From Thalassotalea sp. LPB0316 (GTDB taxonomy: Bacteria; Pseudomonadota; Gammaproteobacteria; Enterobacterales; Alteromonadaceae): a DNA stretch of 64,000 nucleotides. Made by a program: the position numbers and the translations under genes. This document shows positions 27,156 to 35,337 of the stretch, one piece after another (position 1 is the first letter of the stretch; every line of letters starts with the position of its first letter). The notes under the pieces were generated by a model. That model had not been told where the DNA came from. It did no database searches and saw nothing but the letters and a program-made list of their open reading frames with translations. Where the stretch lies: assembly GCF_014898095.1 (NCBI RefSeq), contig NZ_CP062946.1, positions 3,286,001-3,350,000 on the forward strand, read 5' to 3'.

Positions 27156-27327
27156 TATTGAGGTTCCCGTGGTTGTTTCTGCGTGATGCGTGAACAACTT
27201 CATCGTTAGAGTATTGTCATACAGCGTAATAAAAGGCTTTACCAAGCTGTAGTTTTATCAAACTTTCACACTGACCTTATATTGATTTAGCCGAAACGAC
27301 AATAGCTTTTATCGGTGTTCGATTGAA

Positions 27328-27960
27328 TTATCGACAAGTTGAAGTGTTTTTACGATATTTTACTAACGATTGAAATAATCGTTTGAGTTTGTCTTTACGC
27401 AATGCCAATAAAAACAATGTGGCAAGCAAATAAATAGAGGGCTCGATCAGTTCGGATTTCACCGACCAATAAAAGTGTATTGCAACGAGTATTACTATCA
27501 AATAATTACCGTTATGTAAGCGCTGCCAATTGCCTTTCATTTTTCGTTTAAACCAAGTGATTGAAGTTATCGCCATCGGGATAAGCCAAATAAATGCTAA
27601 CATACCGAGCGTTATATAAGGCCGCTTGAACACTTCTTCCAGGAAAAAACGCCATTCAAACTGCAGATCAAAAGCTAAAAAGTTAACGACATGACAACTC
27701 GCGTAAGTAAAGGCATATAAACCGAGTAATCTTCTCGTTTGCATTAAAAAGCCGAGTTTAAAACGTTGTGCCAATGGCGAAACGAGTAAGGTTAATAACA
27801 ACAAATTAAACGCGCCAATGCCAGTAAAATGAATGATTGCTTTCACCGGATCACCGCCGAGCTGGTCATTTATCGCCAGCGCATACTGCTCTACGAGTAA
27901 ACCAAGCGCACAAAGATGAATAGTAAGTTTGAGTAACAACACTTTTTGAGCAGTCGACAT
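27328..27960 (-). CDS. msrQ: Heme-binding subunit of the periplasmic methionine sulfoxide reductase
   Basis: A 210-residue inner-membrane protein of the YedZ/MsrQ ferric-reductase-like family, with about six helices and the heme-ligating histidines expected in helices (for example FTGIGAFNLL, YASCHVVNF and IVAIHFYWSVK). It passes electrons from the quinone pool to MsrP, which repairs oxidised methionines in periplasmic proteins. ATG 27960 is chosen over a TTG two codons earlier. It lies 25 bp after msrP on the same strand, the canonical msrPQ operon. Confidence 0.95.
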   Translation of the reverse strand: MSTAQKVLLLKLTIHLCALGLLVEQYALAINDQLGGDPVKAIIHFTGIGAFNLLLLTLLVSPLAQRFKLGFLMQTRRLLGLYAFTYASCHVVNFLAFDLQFEWRFFLEEVFKRPYITLGMLAFIWLIPMAITSITWFKRKMKGNWQRLHNGNYLIVILVAIHFYWSVKSELIEPSIYLLATLFLLALRKDKLKRLFQSLVKYRKNTSTCR

Positions 27961-27985
27961 GTTCAATTTTCGCTTAATTTTTCGC

Positions 27986-28987
27986 TTAATAAAACTTAGT
28001 TAAATCCATGTTTTTATAGAGGTGAGCAACCTCATCGCCATAGCCATTAAATATCTGAGTGTCAATGCGATTTTGCGCGAATAGCCCGCCAGACGTAATA
28101 CGTCGCTCTCTTGCTTGACTCCACCTTGGATGGGCAACGTCGGGGTTTACATTAGCGTAAAAGCCGTATTCGTGAGGCGCTAAGATATTCCATGTTGTTG
28201 GTGGCATTTTTTCCGTCAGGGTAATTGAAACAATCGACTTAATACTTTTAAAGCCGTATTTCCAAGGCACAACAAGCCGAATGGGGGCACCATTTTGCGG
28301 TGGTAAGGTTTTTCCGTATAAGCCAACACTTAAAAAGCTCAACGGATTCATGGCTTCATCGAGTCTCAAGCCCTCTTTGTATGGATACTGAATGCCGCCC
28401 CCTAATCTTCTACTGGTTTGCCCCGGCATTTGGCTTGGATCATATAGGGTTTCAAAGGCAACGTATTTTGCTTTGCTCAAAGGTTTTGCTTGTTTGATAA
28501 GCTCAGCTAACGAAAAGCCTACCCAAGGGATCACCATTGACCAGGCTTCAACACAGCGCAAGCGATAGATTCGCTCTTCTAAAGTAAAGCGTTTAAATAG
28601 ATCGTCGTAATCTAAGGTGATCGGCTGTTCAACTTCACCATTAATCACAAGTTGCCAAGGGGTAACCTTAAACGATTGTGCTAATTCTGCCGGTTGATGC
28701 TTTTGCGCGCCAAATTCGTAAAAATTATTATGTGATGTAACTTTTTGCTCAGGTGTAAGCTTATCGGTACTCGCTTGAGCCTGCTGATAATCAAGTTTGG
28801 TTTGGCTTGAACGCATACTTTCTTTATCGTCAAACCAGTTAATCGCATTTGCGGTGTATGGCGCTAACAAGCCGGTTGCACCGATATAACCAAGAGATTT
28901 TAATAATTGACGTCGCTCGGTATAAACTCGCTCATCGGTCACTTGGTTTTCTAATAGTTGAGACTTCTTGGGGATTTTTATCAGCAT
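27986..28987 (-). CDS. msrP: Periplasmic methionine sulfoxide reductase catalytic subunit
   Basis: A 333-residue molybdenum enzyme of the sulfite oxidase fold. A Tat signal holds the twin arginines at 25-26 ([10 protein letters not shown]), with likely cleavage after ANA near residue 48. The molybdenum-ligating cysteine is Cys145 in [10 protein letters not shown]. Other conserved blocks are [14 protein letters not shown] and [11 protein letters not shown]. It reduces protein methionine sulfoxide in the periplasm using electrons from MsrQ, encoded immediately downstream. Length is standard for MsrP/YedY. Confidence 0.97.
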   Translation of the reverse strand: MLIKIPKKSQLLENQVTDERVYTERRQLLKSLGYIGATGLLAPYTANAINWFDDKESMRSSQTKLDYQQAQASTDKLTPEQKVTSHNNFYEFGAQKHQPAELAQSFKVTPWQLVINGEVEQPITLDYDDLFKRFTLEERIYRLRCVEAWSMVIPWVGFSLAELIKQAKPLSKAKYVAFETLYDPSQMPGQTSRRLGGGIQYPYKEGLRLDEAMNPLSFLSVGLYGKTLPPQNGAPIRLVVPWKYGFKSIKSIVSITLTEKMPPTTWNILAPHEYGFYANVNPDVAHPRWSQARERRITSGGLFAQNRIDTQIFNGYGDEVAHLYKNMDLTKFY

Positions 28988-29063
28988 ATTAGGCCTTAAC
29001 TTATATCGCGTAACTTCTACTACTATTAAGACCTTATACGCAAAGAATTACTTTCTTGATTAA

Positions 29064-29429
29064 TTAATTTTTTCCAAATTGTTGGTCAAGGTAGTGAATA
29101 ATATCGTTTGATTCATACATCCATGTTGCACTGCCATCGGCTTGTTCAATGCGCAAACACGGCACGGTGCGTTTGCCACCTTGGCTCACTAGTGTCTCGA
29201 GGTTGTCTGAGTCATGAATATTTTTCAAGCTAATAGTTAACCCTTGACGTTTAATCGCTCGGCGAACTTTGACACAAAATGGACAAGCGGGCAGTTGATA
29301 CAGGCTCAAATGACGGGTTTTATTATCTAACTCAGCTTGCTCCTGAGCACTGCGCTTTGGTCTACTCGGTGAAAAGATAAAATCAAAAAATAATATGATG
29401 CGGCCAATAAGCCAACGAATGATCTTCAT
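29064..29429 (-). CDS. Membrane-anchored glutaredoxin-like protein
   Basis: A 121-residue protein: an N-terminal hydrophobic stretch (about residues 3-20, IIRWLIGRIILFFDFIF) likely to anchor it, a short polar linker, and a glutaredoxin domain with active-site CPFC (Cys49, Cys52) and the glutathione-binding KRTVPCLRI segment. It should use glutathione to reduce disulfides or glutathionylated proteins on the cytoplasmic side of the membrane. It lies upstream of msrP on the same strand, but a 76-bp gap leaves cotranscription open. Confidence 0.9.
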   Translation of the reverse strand: MKIIRWLIGRIILFFDFIFSPSRPKRSAQEQAELDNKTRHLSLYQLPACPFCVKVRRAIKRQGLTISLKNIHDSDNLETLVSQGGKRTVPCLRIEQADGSATWMYESNDIIHYLDQQFGKN

Positions 29430-29498
29430 TAATACTGCCTTAAATGAATGTTAAAAAGTGGCTACTTGCAGCCTAAACAAGCGCAAGCAGCACGGGAG

Positions 29499-30050
29499 TT
29501 ACCACATTAAATCATCTGGAATTTGAAAATCTGCATACGGATCATCTTCATCGATCTGTTCTTCTTGCTTGCGATCGTTTTTCAACAGCACAACTTGCGG
29601 ATCTATCGTCGCTAATTTTTCCGCAGTTTCAGCAGTAACGACATAGGTTTTTTCGTCTAAACCACATAACGCAAGACGACCATTAACTAAGGCATCTTGA
29701 ATAACTTTGCTAACATGTAGCTTCTTAATTTTACCGTCAAAGGTATAGTTGTACTCTAGATCGCCGTCGATATCAGATAACGAGTGATGGGTTAAGATCT
29801 GCAAAATACGCTGATGCTGCTCTTTTTTTGCTAACTCAGCTTTTTTCTGCTCATTGAGCGCTTTATCTTTTTCAAGCTTTTGTGCTTGCTGCTTAGCTAA
29901 ATCTTGTTTCACTTGCTCTTGCAAGCTCGCTTCAACGTTCGCACCACTGCGTTTTTGTTTGTTTTTACGACGTTTATCACTATTGGCTTGACGCGCTTTT
30001 TGCTTTGTCGTCAAACCAGCTTTGAGTAATTGATCTTGTAATGATGACAT
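29499..30050 (-). CDS. DUF2058 family protein (YaiL-like)
   Basis: A 183-residue soluble protein. The first half is a highly charged Lys/Gln/Glu-rich, probably coiled-coil or RNA-binding segment (SLQDQLLKAGLTTKQKARQ, then KDKALNEQKKAELAKK). The second half is the conserved compact part with YNYTFDGKIKKLHVS and a C-terminal acidic tail (DEDDPYADFQIPDDLMW). This matches DUF2058, known as YaiL in E. coli, a nucleoprotein/polynucleotide-associated enzyme by annotation only. No experimental role is known to me. It is divergent from the DUF2164 gene. Confidence 0.9.
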   Translation of the reverse strand: MSSLQDQLLKAGLTTKQKARQANSDKRRKNKQKRSGANVEASLQEQVKQDLAKQQAQKLEKDKALNEQKKAELAKKEQHQRILQILTHHSLSDIDGDLEYNYTFDGKIKKLHVSKVIQDALVNGRLALCGLDEKTYVVTAETAEKLATIDPQVVLLKNDRKQEEQIDEDDPYADFQIPDDLMW

Positions 30051-30147
30051 GTCTCAACCAGCTAAAAATTTAAGTGCGCTAATTTTAACAAGGTTCGTTA
30101 CAATGAGCGAGTACAGAATCCGTTTATAGAATTACCGCAGGAATAAT

Positions 30148-30396
30148 ATGCATTTACTCAAACTCAACTCGCTACAAAAAGCCCGTGTAATCGAAGAGTT
30201 CCAAGAATATTTTGATCAGGAATTAGGTTTCGACCTAGGTCAATTTGACGTGGAATTTCTATTGAGCTTTATCGAGAAAACGCTTGGCAACGCTTATTAC
30301 AACAAAGGTTTAACCGACGCTCAAACCATGATTTCAGCGCGCTTAGAGCTATTAACCGAATCAATTGTTGAATTAGAGCAGCCGAGCGATATTTAG
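30148..30396 (+). CDS. DUF2164 family protein
   Basis: An 82-residue acidic protein matching DUF2164: it opens with a regulator-like segment LQKARVIEEFQEYFDQELGFDLG, then FDVEFLLSFIEKTLGNAYYNKGL, and ends in a helix. There is no signal peptide or membrane helix. Members are small conserved cytoplasmic proteins of unknown function. It ends 19 bp before the convergent ybaN-like gene. Confidence 0.88.
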   Translation: MHLLKLNSLQKARVIEEFQEYFDQELGFDLGQFDVEFLLSFIEKTLGNAYYNKGLTDAQTMISARLELLTESIVELEQPSDI

Positions 30397-30415
30397 TAAA
30401 CGTATGTGTCGCTAA

Positions 30416-30823
30416 TTATTTAGTTTGTCTGTTAGGGTTAAACCGCCCGACGTCTTCGGCTAGCGGTAGGTTAGCTAAGAAGTAAATTGGCCATGCAACC
30501 AAGGCAATCACAAGTAACTTTAAATACCAGTTTGGTAAGATGTAACAAGACCAAGCACAAGTGAGAACAATCGAAATAATCGCAATGCGCTTTGCTCGTC
30601 TCGGAATGCTGCGCGTTGTTTGCCAGTGATAAATCAGTGGGCCAAAAGTGGGATTGTCGAGCAGCCATTGATGTAAACGCGGCGATGATTTGGCAAAGCA
30701 AGCGCCCGCAACGATTAGAAACGGCGTAGTTGGTAAAATAGGTAACACGACGCCTAGTGCTGCTAGCAAAACGAAACACAAGCCAAGTAAAATATAAAGC
30801 CAACGCGGTATCGCGTGTTTCAT
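30416..30823 (-). CDS. YbaN family (DUF454) inner-membrane protein
   Basis: A 135-residue protein with the DUF454 pattern: an N-terminal helix with LGVVLPILPTTPFLIVAGACFAKSSPRLHQWLL, then RSIPRRAKRIAI and two more hydrophobic helices. It is an inner-membrane protein of unknown role. Length matches E. coli YbaN. It starts 6 bp after mazG on the same strand, so it probably belongs to the relA-mazG transcription unit. Confidence 0.93.
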   Translation of the reverse strand: MKHAIPRWLYILLGLCFVLLAALGVVLPILPTTPFLIVAGACFAKSSPRLHQWLLDNPTFGPLIYHWQTTRSIPRRAKRIAIISIVLTCAWSCYILPNWYLKLLVIALVAWPIYFLANLPLAEDVGRFNPNRQTK

Positions 30824-30829
30824 TTGTTA

Positions 30830-31654
30830 TTATCTCGTCTTTTCTTCAGCCTTGACTTGCTGCCAGTAAGCTTCGAGTTGCGCTAGGTCACAATTTTCAA
30901 CTTGGCTATGTTGCTCACGAGCTAAACGCTCGACTTGCTCAAAGCGCTTGGTAAATTTTTGATTGGCCGCGCGCAATAAGCTCTCAGGATCTTGTTTGGC
31001 ATGGCGACACAAATTAACCACGGCAAAAAGTAAATCACCGAGCTCTTGATTAAGCGCTTCACCTCCGGTTGGCAACTCAGCTTTAACTTCGGCGACTTCT
31101 TCTTCGACTTTGGCAAAGACATCTTCGATTGACGACCAGTCAAAGCCAACATGGGCACAGCGTTTTTGAATTTTATTCGCTTGAGAAAGCGCGGGTAAAC
31201 TCTTGGGAATATCGGCAAGAATACTCAACGAACTGGTTTGGTTCTTTTGTTCGCGCTCTTTGGCTTTTTCATTTTCCCAATTCGCTTTAATTTGTTCATC
31301 GGTCGCCAAATCTGTATCACTAAAGACATGCGGGTGGCGGCGAATAAGTTTTTCACAGACCTTTTCAATGACGCCGTCAAAGCTCAATACTTGTTGCTCT
31401 TCGCCTAACTGACTATAAAAAATCACCTGAAACAACAAATCACCGAGCTCTTTTTCGAGCTCGACAAAATCCTCTAGGGCAATCGCATCAGCGACTTCGT
31501 ATGCTTCTTCAATGGTATGAGGGACGATAGTGGCAAAAGTTTGTTTAATATCCCATGGACAGCCTGTTTCTGGATCGCGCAACTGTGCCATGATCCAACG
31601 CAGTTTATCAATCGATGCTGGTGCCTCAAGCATAGCGGTTAGTTTATTGTTCAC
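30830..31654 (-). CDS. mazG: Nucleoside triphosphate pyrophosphohydrolase MazG
   Basis: A 274-residue all-alpha NTP pyrophosphatase with two MazG repeats: the first with CPWDIKQTF, EEAYEVADAI and ELGDLLFQVIFY, the second with EVEEEVAEVKAEL and ELGDLLFAVVNLCRH. The paired EExxE and ExxD motifs bind magnesium. It degrades non-canonical nucleotides and lowers ppGpp effects during starvation in studied homologues. The start is GTG, overlapping the relA stop codon by GTGA, so translation is coupled. The relA-mazG order is conserved in gammaproteobacteria. Confidence 0.96.
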   Translation of the reverse strand: MNNKLTAMLEAPASIDKLRWIMAQLRDPETGCPWDIKQTFATIVPHTIEEAYEVADAIALEDFVELEKELGDLLFQVIFYSQLGEEQQVLSFDGVIEKVCEKLIRRHPHVFSDTDLATDEQIKANWENEKAKEREQKNQTSSLSILADIPKSLPALSQANKIQKRCAHVGFDWSSIEDVFAKVEEEVAEVKAELPTGGEALNQELGDLLFAVVNLCRHAKQDPESLLRAANQKFTKRFEQVERLAREQHSQVENCDLAQLEAYWQQVKAEEKTR

Positions 31655-33840
31655 AGACGAATAACCTCAGAAACATCATCAAGTTGTAAAATTTTATTGG
31701 TTAAGCGTGCCAGTACCTCAGCGTTTGCTATTTCCATGGTTATACTCATGCGTGAATTTTGCTTAGCTTTGTCGGTTTGACTTTGCATGCCTAAAATTGA
31801 AATTCGCTCGTTGGCTATTAAGGTAGAAACATCGCGGAGCAAACCTGATCTATCACCTGAGATAATCGCAATCGTAACCTGATATGTCGATTTAACATCA
31901 TCGCCCCACTGCACTTCGACACCGCGCTCAGGTTGTTGCTCTAATGAAGTAGCAAGTTGCTCACAATCTTTGCGATGCACGCTGATCCCCCGACCTTGGG
32001 TGATAAAGCCCTCGATTTCGTCGCCTGGTACTGGGTGACAACACTTCGCCATATGCGTTAATAAGTTACCCACGCCAGATACCGTAATGGCGTTATCTGA
32101 TGATGTTTTAGCTTGGCTCGATTGGCTGACTAGGCTTTGTGGGTCAATTTCTTCTTCTGGTTGTGATTTTTTTATCAGCTGCTGCAAGTAATTCATCACT
32201 TGTTGCAAACGAATATTCGCTGTGCCGATAGCTGCGTACAGATCGTCAATAGTAGTCATATTGAATTTTCCAATAACCTCAGACAACTGACTTAATGGAA
32301 TTTGACTGCGGGTTGACTCTGCTTCAAGCATTTCTTTACCAGCGGCAATATTTTTATCGCGATCAAGTAGCCTAAAGAAGCTTTGTACTTTGGCACGAGC
32401 TCGACCTGAGTGTAAATACCCCAAATTAGGGTTTAACCAGTCCCTACTCGGATTAGGGTTTTTCGAGGTTAAGATCTCGACCTGATCACCCGTTTGTAAC
32501 TGATAAGTAAAAGGAACTATACGCCCTGAAATTTTCGCACCGATACAGCAATGGCCAACATTGGTATGAATGTAATAGGCAAAGTCTAATGGGGTTGAGC
32601 CTACAGGCAAATCAATTACATCACCATTTGGGGTGAAGGCATAAATGCGATCTTCAAATACCTGTGAACGCAGTTCCTCAAGCATTTCACCGCTTTCAGA
32701 GACATCTTCTTGCCACTGCAAGATTTTGCGCAGCCAATTCACCTTCTCATCAAAACCGGTTTTCTTACCACTAGCACTGCCTTCTTTGTATTTCCAGTGA
32801 GCAGCGACACCTAATTCAGCGTCTTGGTGCATTGCTTCGGTGCGAATTTGAACCTCAACTGGCTTGCCTTCCGGCCCTAAAACAACGGTGTGGATCGATT
32901 GATAACCATTAGGTTTAGGTGTGGCAACATAATCGTCAAACTCACTCGGCAGGTGTTTCCAGTTGGTGTGGACAACTCCTAATGCACCGTAACAATCTTG
33001 TAGCTCTTCAACTAAAATTCTAACCGCACGAACGTCAAATAACTGCTCAAAATCTAACGATTTTTTGCTCATTTTTTTCCAAATACTATAGATGTGTTTA
33101 GGGCGGCCATAAACCGTGCCTTTAACATTCATCTTTTCTAACTGATGTTGTAAATTATTAACAAAGTCAGTCATATACCGTTCGCGCTCTAAACGCTTAC
33201 CGTCGAGCATTTTAGCAATTTTCATATAGGTTTCAGGGTGAAGATAACGAAACGAAATATCTTCCAACTCCCATTTCAACTGGCCGATACCTAAACGGTT
33301 TGCCAGTGGCGCGTAGATATTTGCTGTTTCTTTCGCCGCTAGTACGCGAGTTTCCTCATCGGCATTTTTCACTAAACGCAAGTAACACAGTCGTTCCGCC
33401 AGCTTAATAACAACAGCGCGAACATCGTCAACCATCGCTAGGAGCATTTTCCTGATATTGTCGATTTGCTTAACCGCAACTGGGTTATTATGACCTTGCT
33501 GTAAGGTTTTAATGGCGTCCATTTGATCAACGCCTTTAACCAAGACAAACACTTTTTTGGTCAGTAATTCTTCAGCTTGCTCTAATGTTAAGGCATGGTA
33601 TTCAATTAGCGGGTAAATAAAGGCGGCGCACAACGAATCTTTATCTAGGTTTAATTCCGCTAGAATTTCGACCATCTCAAGGGACTTGGTGAGGCTTTCA
33701 TCCTCGTCGTTGTAGTGGTGATGAATTTTCTGCCACAAGGCATCTAGAGCGTCGCGTTTTGCTTGCGTGAGTTCAAGCTGCGACAACCACTGCTCAAAAC
33801 TGTGCTCAGAAATTAAATGTGACTTGCGAACTGAAACCAT
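31651..33840 (-). CDS. relA: GTP pyrophosphokinase RelA
   Basis: A 729-residue stringent-response enzyme that makes (p)ppGpp on ribosomes stalled by uncharged tRNA. The N-terminal hydrolase-like region is degenerate, as in RelA (VKGVDQMDAIKTL replaces the SpoT HD motif). The synthetase domain covers about residues 240-370 (GRPKHIYSIWKKM, FDVRAVRILV), then TGS (DRIYAFTPNGDVIDLP, about 400-465), the zinc-finger/helical regions (CCHPVPGDEI) and a C-terminal ACT domain (about 650-729). It is 33 bp downstream of rlmD and overlaps mazG by 4 bp. Confidence 0.98.
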   Translation of the reverse strand: MVSVRKSHLISEHSFEQWLSQLELTQAKRDALDALWQKIHHHYNDEDESLTKSLEMVEILAELNLDKDSLCAAFIYPLIEYHALTLEQAEELLTKKVFVLVKGVDQMDAIKTLQQGHNNPVAVKQIDNIRKMLLAMVDDVRAVVIKLAERLCYLRLVKNADEETRVLAAKETANIYAPLANRLGIGQLKWELEDISFRYLHPETYMKIAKMLDGKRLERERYMTDFVNNLQHQLEKMNVKGTVYGRPKHIYSIWKKMSKKSLDFEQLFDVRAVRILVEELQDCYGALGVVHTNWKHLPSEFDDYVATPKPNGYQSIHTVVLGPEGKPVEVQIRTEAMHQDAELGVAAHWKYKEGSASGKKTGFDEKVNWLRKILQWQEDVSESGEMLEELRSQVFEDRIYAFTPNGDVIDLPVGSTPLDFAYYIHTNVGHCCIGAKISGRIVPFTYQLQTGDQVEILTSKNPNPSRDWLNPNLGYLHSGRARAKVQSFFRLLDRDKNIAAGKEMLEAESTRSQIPLSQLSEVIGKFNMTTIDDLYAAIGTANIRLQQVMNYLQQLIKKSQPEEEIDPQSLVSQSSQAKTSSDNAITVSGVGNLLTHMAKCCHPVPGDEIEGFITQGRGISVHRKDCEQLATSLEQQPERGVEVQWGDDVKSTYQVTIAIISGDRSGLLRDVSTLIANERISILGMQSQTDKAKQNSRMSITMEIANAEVLARLTNKILQLDDVSEVIRL

Positions 33841-33873
33841 CAGTATTCCCTTTACTACTTAATACGCGGTGAA

Positions 33874-35229
33874 TTAACGTTGAAACAATACCATAGTTTC
33901 AACGTGTTTTGTTTGTCCAAACATCTCCATTAAGGCAATTTTTTTGATCTGATAGCCTTGTGCAACCAAAACTGCGCTATCGCGAGCTAAGGTTGCCGGA
34001 TCACAACTGACATAAACGATGTCGGTCGCATTGAATCGGCCAAGTTGTTGACAAGCTTCAAGTGCGCCAGCTCGGGCAGGATCTAATAAAATTTTATTAT
34101 ACGATTGTTCAAGCCAAGCACCCGACTGCCAATTTGCGTTTAAATTAGCTTGATAAAACTGACAATTACTCAAGTTATTAACACTTGCGTTGTTAGCTGC
34201 TTTATCGACCATGGCTTGAACGCCTTCAATCCCTGTAACGCTTGCCACTCTTTTAGCCAGCGGTAAACTAAAGTTACCAAGGCCACAATAAAGATCTAAA
34301 ACCTTGTCTTGTTCTGACAATGATAACCAATCGATTGCGTGACTAATCATCTGTTGATTAACTTGATGATGCACTTGAATGAAGTTACTTGGTTCAAAAG
34401 CTATCTCAATATCGCTATCGACAAGATAAGACAAACCTTCAACCTGATTGAGCGGCTCAAGTGGTTTCTCTTGACCAAAGTCAAAATAAACTTGAAAGGT
34501 GCTGTTATTGCTTGCTTGTTGACAAAATACTTGCCAGCGCTCTTTAACTGCTTCGGTTAGCTTACCCAGTTGCCGAATAACCAACGTAATAATCGGCTGG
34601 TTTTGTTGCGCTGGTTGACGCTCGGTATAAACTAGCTCGATATGACCAATCGATTTCGCCGGCAATTGATTAACCGTGGCAACTAACTCAGGAAGTAGTT
34701 TTGATAACGGCTTTAGTAAAACGTCGCATTGTTTAATGGGTGTTACATTATTGGTGTGCTTTTCGCGAAAGCCCACCACAGCATTGCCATTTTTGTGATA
34801 CTGAACACCAAGCCGTGCTTTGCGACGATAGTGCCACTGGCTATCAACTAAAGCGTCTTGCCAGGGTAAATCTAGCAATTTCTGCCTCGCAAATAACTCG
34901 GTGACTTTTGCCTGTTTGATCTCAACGTGTTGAGATTCATCGATATGCTGCATATCACAGCCGCCACATACTTTATAGTGCGGGCATTTAGGCGCAGAGC
35001 GAACATCACTTGGCTTGATTACATCGAGCAGTTGGCCAACACAATACTTACTCGATTGCTCGATAATTCGTACCTTTACTTGCTCTTGTGCCAACGCGCC
35101 GCTAATAAATATGGGTTTATTTTGATAACGAGCAACGCCACGACCGTTAAAGTCTAGTCGCTCGATGGTTAGCGTTAAGTTTTTTCCTTTTAGGGCTTTA
35201 TTGGCGGTCGGTTTAAAAATTTTTACCAT
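33874..35229 (-). CDS. rlmD: 23S rRNA (uracil(1939)-C(5))-methyltransferase RlmD
   Basis: A 451-residue methyltransferase with an N-terminal TRAM domain (about 8-70), a 4Fe-4S cluster motif CPHYKVCGGCDMQH (about residue 82), and a C-terminal SAM domain with DLYCGLGNFSLPLA and the nucleophile and base region LLDPARAG and VSCDPATLARD. It methylates U1939 of 23S rRNA. Length matches RlmD/RumA. It is upstream of relA on the same strand and divergent from barA, the same arrangement as in E. coli. Confidence 0.97.
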   Translation of the reverse strand: MVKIFKPTANKALKGKNLTLTIERLDFNGRGVARYQNKPIFISGALAQEQVKVRIIEQSSKYCVGQLLDVIKPSDVRSAPKCPHYKVCGGCDMQHIDESQHVEIKQAKVTELFARQKLLDLPWQDALVDSQWHYRRKARLGVQYHKNGNAVVGFREKHTNNVTPIKQCDVLLKPLSKLLPELVATVNQLPAKSIGHIELVYTERQPAQQNQPIITLVIRQLGKLTEAVKERWQVFCQQASNNSTFQVYFDFGQEKPLEPLNQVEGLSYLVDSDIEIAFEPSNFIQVHHQVNQQMISHAIDWLSLSEQDKVLDLYCGLGNFSLPLAKRVASVTGIEGVQAMVDKAANNASVNNLSNCQFYQANLNANWQSGAWLEQSYNKILLDPARAGALEACQQLGRFNATDIVYVSCDPATLARDSAVLVAQGYQIKKIALMEMFGQTKHVETMVLFQR

Positions 35230-35337
35230 AATTTTCTTTGAATTCGGCTGAGTATTTGTAATTTTTTTTGGTCTACATGGCGAACTATGCCATGATATAG
35301 CGAAGCAGGGACAATTTTACACCAAACACGACGTTAG

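Noticed and set aside
27156..27245. 30-codon upstream extension of the intact amidohydrolase
   Set aside because: It would place the lipoprotein signal peptide internally, so the ATG at 27155 is preferred.
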